From positions 1-58,446 of the forward strand of contig NZ_QFQZ01000021.1 of assembly GCF_003243465.1 (NCBI RefSeq): a stretch of 58,446 nt of DNA. The letters are read 5' to 3'. Each line of letters starts with the position of its first letter. The stretch's first letter is position 1. Position numbers and translations under genes: made by a program. This stretch comes from Caulobacter segnis (GTDB lineage: Bacteria > Pseudomonadota > Alphaproteobacteria > Caulobacterales > Caulobacteraceae). Below the pieces are notes generated by a model. That model saw only the letters and a program-made list of their open reading frames with translations. It was not told where the DNA came from and ran no database searches. This document shows positions 53,091-58,446 of the stretch, piece after piece.

Positions 53091-53253
53091 GCGTCCACAC
53101 TTTGCTATCCGCGCGAGTCTAGCGCGCGTCGGCGAAGGTTTCCGCTGTTTCCGCCGCCTGAGACGCGAGGACCTCTCCGCTATCCTGCGCTGGCGCTTAC
53201 CTTTTTCGCCGCCGGTGCGCTAAGCGTGGGAGAAGGATCAACAAGGGCGGATC

Positions 53254-53763
53254 ATGACCGATCAGCGCAAGGACCTGGACCGGATCGACATCAAGATCCT
53301 GGCGCTGCTGCAACGTCAGGGGCGCGTCACCAAGGCCGCCATGGGCGAGCTGGTGGGCCTCTCGGCGTCGCGGTGCTGGGAGCGGATGAAACGGCTGGAG
53401 AAATCCAGGATCATACGCGGCTACCATGCCGAGATTGATCTTGGACGGCTGGCCAAGCTCTCGACCTTTGTCGTGCAGATCAAGCTGACGGACTACTCTT
53501 ACGCCAAGGCCAAGATGTTCGAGGCCGGGATCGCGGGCCTGCCCAATGTCATCGGCTGCCAGGCCGTGCTGGGCGGGGTCGACTACCTGATCACGGTGGC
53601 CGCCTTCGGCATCGAGCACTACCAGACGATCATGGAGCAGATGCTAGACACCCTTGGTGTCTCGTTCGACTACGTGACCCTGCCCGTGACCAAGAAGTTG
53701 AAGGGCGAAGCTGGCCTTGATCTCACGGCGCTGCTGGCGACAGCCCAGGACCTCGAGAGCTAG
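53254..53763 (+). CDS. Lrp/AsnC-family regulator
   Basis: 169 residues. An N-terminal winged helix-turn-helix (about 6-60; LDRIDIKILALLQRQGRVTKAAMGELVGLSASRCWERMKRLEKSRII) and the C-terminal RAM ligand-binding domain (about 75-165; CQAVLGGVDYLITVAA). These octameric regulators sense amino acids. It sits divergently beside the D-aminoacylase gene, 163 bases away, and runs toward dgcA, so it may control either. The C-terminus is slightly longer than usual. Confidence 0.93.
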   Translation: MTDQRKDLDRIDIKILALLQRQGRVTKAAMGELVGLSASRCWERMKRLEKSRIIRGYHAEIDLGRLAKLSTFVVQIKLTDYSYAKAKMFEAGIAGLPNVIGCQAVLGGVDYLITVAAFGIEHYQTIMEQMLDTLGVSFDYVTLPVTKKLKGEAGLDLTALLATAQDLES

Positions 53764-53807
53764 AGCTTTAGAGCGTGAGGTAGCCGAAACCGGTTCCCGC
53801 TTTCGGC

Positions 53808-53825
53808 CTGGGGCTCTAGCCCCAG
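53808..53825. terminator. Hairpin between the Lrp gene and the epimerase gene
   Basis: CTGGGGC (53808-53814) pairs perfectly with GCCCCAG (53819-53825) across a 4-base loop, overlapping the epimerase stop. A second, weaker stem (CCGAAA / TTTCGG) precedes it. Neither has a strong U-run, so it is a candidate bidirectional terminator for the two convergent genes. Confidence 0.4.
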
Positions 53826-54802
53826 AGATCCGGCCCGTTCGGGCGCATCCAACCGTCCTGGTAGCCGAAGCCGCCATCCACGTCGTGGATCAGCTGCATC
53901 GGGCAATCGAGATCGACGATCTCGCAGCCTTGCGCCACCAGCAGCGCCGGAGCAACGCCCAGCGAAGTGCCCTCCATGCAGCCGACCATCAGCCGCAGGC
54001 CGGCTTCGCGCGCCGCCGTGACGGTCGCCAAGGCCTCGGTCAGCCCGCCGGCCTTGTCGAGCTTGATGTTGCAGAACGCGTAGCGGCCCACGACCCGGTG
54101 CAGGTCGGCGCGATCGTCGAACGACTCGTCGGCGCAAAGCGGCACGGCGCCGCGATAGTCCAGCAGCTCGTCGTCATGGCCGACCGGGAGCGGCTGCTCC
54201 AGCAATTCAACGCCCAGGCGCGCCATGACCGGCGCGCGGTCATTCAGCTGCGCCAGCGTCCAGCCCTGGTTCGCGTCGGCGATCAGGCGCGCGCGCGGAG
54301 CGGCCGTCCGGATCGCCTCCAATCGCGCCATGTCGCCAGCATCGCCGAGCTTGACCTTCAAGGCGCCGTAGCGCTCGGTCCAGCGAGCGGCCTTGGCCGC
54401 CATGGCCGCGGGCGCGTCCATGCCTAGGGTGACGAAGGTCTCGATCGGACGGAGCGGCGCAAGCCCCGCGCGCGCCGCGGCGGACACCCCGGATCGTTTC
54501 GCTTCCAGGTCCCAGAGCGCGCAGTCCAGCGCGTTGCGCGCGCCACCGGGCGGCAGCCGGGTCGCCAGGCTCGCGCGATCCAGATCCGCGCCAGGTTCAA
54601 GTTGCTCGGCGAGATCCTGGAGCTGACGCAACATCTGGTCCGGCGTGTCTCCCCGGTAGTCGACGCCGGCGGCCTCGCCGCGACCAATAAAGCTGTCCGC
54701 CTCGACCTCGACCTCCACGACCACGGCCTCGGTATAGGTCTTTCGGGCGATGACGAACGGTTCGATCAGGGCGTGGACCCGTTCGCGCGCCCTCAGGCGC
54801 AT
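53816..54802 (-). CDS. dgcA: Enolase-superfamily dipeptide/N-acyl-amino-acid epimerase (DgcA-like)
   Basis: 328 residues of the mandelate racemase/muconate lactonising enzyme group, L-Ala-D/L-Glu epimerase subgroup. Visible are the KVK acid/base pair Lys149 and Lys151 (ALKVKLG), metal ligands Asp176 (IADANQGW), Glu202 (LLEQPLP) and Asp225 (LCADESFDD), and the opposite Lys247 (CNIKLDK). It inverts the alpha-carbon of a dipeptide or N-acylated amino acid. Its ATG overlaps the DUF1611 stop, so the pair is coupled. In a described D-glutamate pathway DgcA racemises N-acetyl-D-glutamate made by DgcN; whether that is the substrate here is inference. Confidence 0.85.
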   Translation of the reverse strand: MRLRARERVHALIEPFVIARKTYTEAVVVEVEVEADSFIGRGEAAGVDYRGDTPDQMLRQLQDLAEQLEPGADLDRASLATRLPPGGARNALDCALWDLEAKRSGVSAAARAGLAPLRPIETFVTLGMDAPAAMAAKAARWTERYGALKVKLGDAGDMARLEAIRTAAPRARLIADANQGWTLAQLNDRAPVMARLGVELLEQPLPVGHDDELLDYRGAVPLCADESFDDRADLHRVVGRYAFCNIKLDKAGGLTEALATVTAAREAGLRLMVGCMEGTSLGVAPALLVAQGCEIVDLDCPMQLIHDVDGGFGYQDGWMRPNGPDLWG

Positions 54803-55827
54803 CAGGCGGCGTCCCGCTGGGCGGGGCCGCCCAGCAGCGCATCGACGATCGACGCGACACCCGTGCGGACCGGATCGCAGCATGGCAGGCCGAGGCTCTC
54901 GGCGGTGTCTTTCAGATAGGTTGCGGCTGCTTCGGGCGTGAGGCGCGAGGTGTTGATGCTGACGCCAGCGACGCGCACGGCCGGGTTGGTCAGTTTGGCC
55001 AGGCGAATATTCAGATCGATGGCCTCGGCCAGGCTTGGCGTCGGAAAGTGCTCCAATCCATCGATCGCCATCCGCGTGGCGTCATGGCAGACCACCAGGG
55101 CGTCCGGCTGGCTGCCATGCAGCAGCCCCAGCGAGACCGCCGCGTAGGCGGGGTGGAACAGCGACCCCTGCCCTTCGATGACGTCCCAATGATCCGCGCC
55201 CGCCGCCGGACTGAGCACCTCGGCCGCGCCGGCGACGAAATCCGAAACGATCGCGTCGATCGGCGCGCCCGAGCCGGCGATGAAGATGCCGGTCTGCCCC
55301 GTGGCGCGAAAATCAGCGCTTACGCCCCGGGACTTGAGTTCCTTGGCGATGGCCAGGGCCGCGTACATCTTGCCTACCGCGCAGTCCGTACCGACGGTGA
55401 GCAGACGCTGGCCGCTGCGTTTGAAACCCTCTCCGACAGCACTGAACCTGGGATCGGGCTCGCGGGCTTCGATCAGTCGTCGCCCCAGCCGCTCAGCCGT
55501 CTCACGAACCCGGGGCAGGCTGGCCAGGCGGGTGTGGAGTCCGGAGATCAGATCGAGACCGGCCTCCAAGGCCTCGATCAGCACGGCCTCCCAGTGCGGC
55601 GGGATATAGCCGCCGGCATTGGCCACCCCGATCAGCAGCGAGCGCGCTCCAGCGGCCTTGGCGGCGCTTGGCGTCATATCAGGCAAGCCGAGATCGACCT
55701 CGCAGCCTTCCAGCCGAAGCTGGCCGGCGCAGGCCTCTGGCCGCCAGTGGGCGACGCCGAGGGCGGTCTTGGCGCTGACGCGATCGACATCGGCCAGAAA
55801 CATCAGGCTGGGATAGGGAAGATCCAC
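54802..55827 (-). CDS. dgcN: DUF1611 (DgcN-like) ATP/acyl-transfer protein
   Basis: 341 residues. An N-terminal alpha/beta domain (about 1-130, with the GVANAGGYIPPHW motif) is followed by a P-loop-like domain beginning LLTVGTDCAVGKMYAAL (GTDCAVGK at 146-153), ATGQTGIFIAGSG and WDVIEGQGSLFHPAYAAVSLGLLHG, the DUF1611 hallmarks. The family includes DgcN, reported as a D-glutamate N-acetyltransferase acting with DgcA. It overlaps dgcA by one base. Upstream within the same strand are the two Lrp-family genes. Confidence 0.85.
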   Translation of the reverse strand: MDLPYPSLMFLADVDRVSAKTALGVAHWRPEACAGQLRLEGCEVDLGLPDMTPSAAKAAGARSLLIGVANAGGYIPPHWEAVLIEALEAGLDLISGLHTRLASLPRVRETAERLGRRLIEAREPDPRFSAVGEGFKRSGQRLLTVGTDCAVGKMYAALAIAKELKSRGVSADFRATGQTGIFIAGSGAPIDAIVSDFVAGAAEVLSPAAGADHWDVIEGQGSLFHPAYAAVSLGLLHGSQPDALVVCHDATRMAIDGLEHFPTPSLAEAIDLNIRLAKLTNPAVRVAGVSINTSRLTPEAAATYLKDTAESLGLPCCDPVRTGVASIVDALLGGPAQRDAA

Positions 55828-55868
55828 GGAGGCTCTCTTCTTGGCGTTCGAGGGCGGCGAGTGGTCGC

Positions 55869-56234
55869 TCAGGCGACGGCGAAAACGCGGGCGCGGGACG
55901 CGCTGACCGAGGACCGCAGGCGCGCGGTCGTGGCCCTGCTGACGCCGGGCAGGCCTACGACCCTGGCGATCAGCGCATCGAGCGCCTCGCCATGACCAGC
56001 CTCGACCACTGCGACCAGGTCGTAGTCACCCGAAATCTGATGCAGGGCGGTCAAACCGGCGAGCTCGGCGAGAGCGCGCTCTGCTTCAGCCATGTCGCAA
56101 CGCGCCAGACGCAACATGACGTGCGCCCGCAACAAACCGTCAGGACGGCCCGCGTCGGCCGCGACGCCCAGAAATGCTGGTCCGTTGTCGATCCGCTGGA
56201 GGCTCAAGGTGTTTCTCCGCTGAAGCTCGCGCAT
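55869..56234 (-). CDS. Stand-alone RAM-domain protein (Lrp-like without HTH)
   Basis: 121 residues containing only the ligand-binding RAM domain of Lrp/AsnC regulators (about 32-115; HVMLRLARCDMAEAERALAEL, then ALHQISGDYDLVAVVEA). The N-terminal about 30 residues show no winged helix-turn-helix, and only 74 bases separate it from the upstream Lrp gene, too little for a lost HTH. Such solo RAM proteins can bind amino acids or oligomerise with full regulators. It sits just downstream of a complete Lrp paralogue, consistent with joint assembly, which is inference. Confidence 0.78.
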   Translation of the reverse strand: MRELQRRNTLSLQRIDNGPAFLGVAADAGRPDGLLRAHVMLRLARCDMAEAERALAELAGLTALHQISGDYDLVAVVEAGHGEALDALIARVVGLPGVSRATTARLRSSVSASRARVFAVA

Positions 56235-56308
56235 CAGCTTATGGCGACGCGGGCCGGGGAAACCGCCGACTTGCCAAGTTGCAGCGAGAGAAACCGTCGC
56301 CCCGCAGC

Positions 56309-56758
56309 CTAACGCAGGACTTTTGTCGCCAGCAGGATCGATGAGGTCGTCCGCTCGATTCCTTCGATTTCGCCGATCCGGTCGATCAGCGCATTGAGCT
56401 CGCCCACAGTCTCGGCCTCGATCAGGGCGATCAGGTCGTTCTCACCACTGATCGCATGCAACGCCGAAAGCTCGGGGATGGCCGCGAGCGCTTCTTCGAT
56501 CGTTCTGGCGTGCTTGGGCAGGGCCTTGATCATCACCTGGGCGCGGATCAGGCGCCGGTCGTAGGTCTCACCCAGGCGCACCGTGTAGCCGCTAATAACC
56601 CCCTCCTCCTCCAAGCGGCTGAGACGGGCGTAGACATTGGCGCGGGACAGGCCCAGCTCGCTGGCGAGCTTGGTGACCGGCTGACGGGAATCTTGCCGCA
56701 GCATGGCCAGCAGGCGCCGGTCCAGGTCGCTCAGCCCCCGCTCATCCGATTTCGTCAC
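56309..56758 (-). CDS. Lrp/AsnC-family regulator
   Basis: 149 residues with a complete winged helix-turn-helix (about 9-55; LSDLDRRLLAMLRQDSRQPVTKLASELGLSRANVYARLSRLEEEGVI) and RAM domain (about 70-145; ALHAISGENDLIALIEA). It resembles the solo RAM protein next door, most clearly in the ALHxISGxxDL stretch. It lies between the isoaspartyl peptidase and the epimerase genes on the same strand, and probably controls the operon in response to an amino acid. Confidence 0.93.
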   Translation of the reverse strand: MTKSDERGLSDLDRRLLAMLRQDSRQPVTKLASELGLSRANVYARLSRLEEEGVISGYTVRLGETYDRRLIRAQVMIKALPKHARTIEEALAAIPELSALHAISGENDLIALIEAETVGELNALIDRIGEIEGIERTTSSILLATKVLR

Positions 56759-56788
56759 GCCCCGCCCCCCTTTGCTGGCGCTTTGAGA

Positions 56789-57823
56789 TCAACGCGGCGA
56801 CGGCTCGTCGGCGTAGATCGCCGTCCGCGGCGTGGGCGCCGCCGAGGAGATCGCACCACGATACATGCCCAGGTCGTTCATGCCGAAGGCCGCCCGCCCC
56901 TCGCCGTCGATGGCGATCAGTCCGCCGTCGCCCCCGATCTTGGTGATCGAAGCCATGGTGGCGTCCGCGGCCTGCTGGACGGCCTCCCCTTTCCAGGCGA
57001 TCCGGTCGCAGACCTGGCGCGCGGCGCTCTCCCGGATGAAGTATTCACCCGAGCCCGTGGCGGACACGGCGCAAACTCCGTCGCGCGCATAGGTCCCCGC
57101 GCCGATAATGGGGCTGTCGCCGATCCGTCCCCAGCGCTTGCCGGTCATGCCGCCGGTCGAGGTGGCGGCGGCGACGTGGCCCTTCTGGTCGAGCGCGACC
57201 GCGCCGACGGTGCCGAACAGGTGGGTGGGATCGAGCATGGCGTGCTGATCCTTGCGCCAGGCAAGCAGCTGTTTCCAGCGATCCTCGGTATAGAAATAGT
57301 CCGGCGCCGCCTGTTCCAGGCCCATGTCCTTGGAGAACTGGTCGGCCCCCTCGCGCGCCAGCAGGACGTGTGGCGACTTCTCCATCACCGCGCGGGCTAG
57401 GCTGATGGGATTGCGCGTGCGGGTCACCCCCGCGACCGCCCCGGCCTTGAGAGTGGCGCCATCCATGATCGCCGCATCCAGTTCATTGCGCCCTTCGGCG
57501 GTGAAGACCGCGCCCTTGCCCGCATTGAAAAGAGGATTGTCCTCGAGCACCCGGACGGCCGCCTCTACGGCGTCAAGGCTGGAACCGCCCGCCTTCAGCA
57601 CCTTGGCGCCGGCCTCAAGCGCGGCGTTCAGCCCGGCGCGAAAGGCCTTGTCCTTCTCGGGCGTGAGCTCCCCGCGCTCAAGCACGCCCGCGCCGCCGTG
57701 CACGGCCAGCGACCATTGAGGCGTCTTTTCGGCCGCCGCGGCGGGAACGGCCAGCACCGATGCGGAAAGGGAGAGACCGGCGAAAGCGGAAAGCGTGAGG
57801 CGGCGAAGGGACTGCAATGTCAT
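56789..57823 (-). CDS. iaaA: Periplasmic isoaspartyl peptidase / type III L-asparaginase
   Basis: 344 residues of the N-terminal nucleophile plant-type asparaginase family. A signal peptide (RRLTLSAFAGLSLSASVLAVPAAAA, about 7-31) precedes the alpha part (SLAVHGGAGVLERGE at 38-52). The self-cleavage nucleophile is Thr205 in HLFGTVGAVALD, followed by AAATSTGGMTGKR and GRIGDSPIIGAGTYA, all as in E. coli IaaA. It cuts beta-aspartyl dipeptides and, weakly, asparagine. Export suggests it handles beta-aspartyl material in the periplasm. It follows the cyanophycinase-like gene on the same strand 47 bases away. Confidence 0.92.
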   Translation of the reverse strand: MTLQSLRRLTLSAFAGLSLSASVLAVPAAAAEKTPQWSLAVHGGAGVLERGELTPEKDKAFRAGLNAALEAGAKVLKAGGSSLDAVEAAVRVLEDNPLFNAGKGAVFTAEGRNELDAAIMDGATLKAGAVAGVTRTRNPISLARAVMEKSPHVLLAREGADQFSKDMGLEQAAPDYFYTEDRWKQLLAWRKDQHAMLDPTHLFGTVGAVALDQKGHVAAATSTGGMTGKRWGRIGDSPIIGAGTYARDGVCAVSATGSGEYFIRESAARQVCDRIAWKGEAVQQAADATMASITKIGGDGGLIAIDGEGRAAFGMNDLGMYRGAISSAAPTPRTAIYADEPSPR

Positions 57824-57870
57824 TCTGGATCTCGGTCTTGAAGGTGTCCCTGGCGGGGGTTCGGTCGGGC

Positions 57871-58446
57871 TTATCGATCGCTGCGGACCAGCTTTCCCCT
57901 ATCGACACGGGCGGTGATCGTGAACGCGGGCTTGGTGACGTCAAAGGTCTTGAAATCGAGCGTGCTATTGGGCCCCAGCCCAACGATAGGGAAAGGCGCA
58001 TAGGTCAGCGGCTGGCCGGCGACGATGGTTGTCGGCTTCTTCAGCGGACGCACCAGCCAAGCGTAGCCGGGGCCGTAGTAGCGCCCAACGCCCTGCCCAT
58101 CGATCAGCATCGCGCCGGCCTCGTCGACGCCCAGGCCGGTGATCGCCGTGTCGTCTTCTTCCTGAATCAGCCGTCCGACGAAGGTGACCAGCCGCCCTTG
58201 CCGATCCCGCTTGTCGAAGTGGGTGTCGGTGATGACCTTGGAAAGATAAGGCAGGTGCAGGAAGTCCCGCACGAGGGTCACGCTTGGCCCGGTCGGGTTC
58301 TTCAGGGCGTCGGGCGAGGTCAGGCTGATCGAGTCCAGGCAGCCATAGACATAGCCGCCCAGCACCGCTAGGCCGGCGCTGGTGCCGCCGATGGGCTTGC
58401 CCGCCTTGACGTGGGCGTCGAGCGCCTTGTTCAGCGCCGTGCCCTT
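57871..58446 (-). CDS. Cyanophycinase-type S51 peptidase (N-terminus outside window)
   Basis: The frame is open to the window edge and gives 191 residues, the C-terminal part of the family. The nucleophile signature GGTSAGLAVLGG lies near the start of the visible part (58366-58386), with the Ser in G-T-S-A-G as in cyanophycinases and alpha-aspartyl dipeptidases of family S51. Then comes the region with FLHLPYLSKVITDTHFDKRDRQGRL, where DTHFDxRxRxGRL is the cyanophycinase hallmark. Such enzymes release beta-Asp-Arg from cyanophycin. Placement before an isoaspartyl peptidase makes a matching two-step pathway likely. Confidence 0.88.
   Translation of the reverse strand, partial: KGTALNKALDAHVKAGKPIGGTSAGLAVLGGYVYGCLDSISLTSPDALKNPTGPSVTLVRDFLHLPYLSKVITDTHFDKRDRQGRLVTFVGRLIQEEDDTAITGLGVDEAGAMLIDGQGVGRYYGPGYAWLVRPLKKPTTIVAGQPLTYAPFPIVGLGPNSTLDFKTFDVTKPAFTITARVDRGKLVRSDR

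Overview
The window reads as chromosomal DNA of a Caulobacter-like alphaproteobacterium. It is GC-rich with GC-rich third codon positions. It opens with an Hfq tail followed by hflX and mazG, an order I recall from Caulobacter. It carries three intact TonB-dependent receptors plus one receptor relic, and an EcfG-type sigma factor, all typical of that lineage. No rRNA, tRNA, CRISPR array or complete insertion sequence was seen.

Region by region: (1) 1-3755, housekeeping: hfq (partial), hflX, mazG and a GPH-type sugar symporter. (2) 3756-5381, decayed DNA with a TonB-receptor pseudogene and short degenerate repeats. (3) 5382-12799, a minus-strand organosulfur operon: TonB receptor, thiol dioxygenase, four-domain rhodanese, GST, SsuD-type monooxygenase and flavin reductase. 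It ends in a decapitated ssuA-like gene joined to a resolvase fragment. (4) 12800-14235, a small accessory patch with an XRE regulator and doubtful small ORFs. (5) 14236-25431, a translationally coupled chemosensory operon (mcp, triple-CheW, cheB, cheR, cheA, a small protein, cheY, cheC-like) followed by a hybrid histidine kinase whose first PAS domain looks like a LOV domain with a displaced cysteine. (6) 25497-28146, hemerythrin and FAD oxidoreductase divergent from an EcfG-like sigma factor. (7) 28404-32486, a cytochrome c / IorA / IorB molybdenum hydroxylase operon. (8) 33148-40284, a TonB receptor and TetR regulator, then MFS transporter, class II aldolase and PfkB kinase divergent from a class III aminotransferase. 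Two near-identical GATAGT palindromes sit upstream of the receptor and inside the divergent promoter. (9) 40433-49392, two secreted amidohydrolases, a TonB receptor and a MocR regulator. (10) 49578-51492, an FMN-binding PaiB-like protein, a PepSY membrane protein and a small membrane protein. (11) 51573-58446, an atypical D-aminoacylase, three Lrp-family proteins (one without a DNA-binding domain), a DgcN/DgcA-like pair, a periplasmic isoaspartyl peptidase and a partial cyanophycinase-type S51 peptidase.

Taken together, the right half looks like scavenging loci. Outer-membrane receptors bring in substrates, periplasmic hydrolases cut amide and isopeptide bonds, and cytoplasmic epimerase, transaminase, kinase and aldolase steps feed the products to central metabolism under local TetR, MocR and Lrp control. 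The two most interesting candidates are the GATAGT-linked aminotransferase-kinase-aldolase pathway and the locus that could recycle beta-aspartyl and D-amino-acid material. The chemosensory operon stands out for its duplicated signalling modules and the absence of flagellar genes. Substrate assignments are inferences; domain identities and gene order are read from the sequence.
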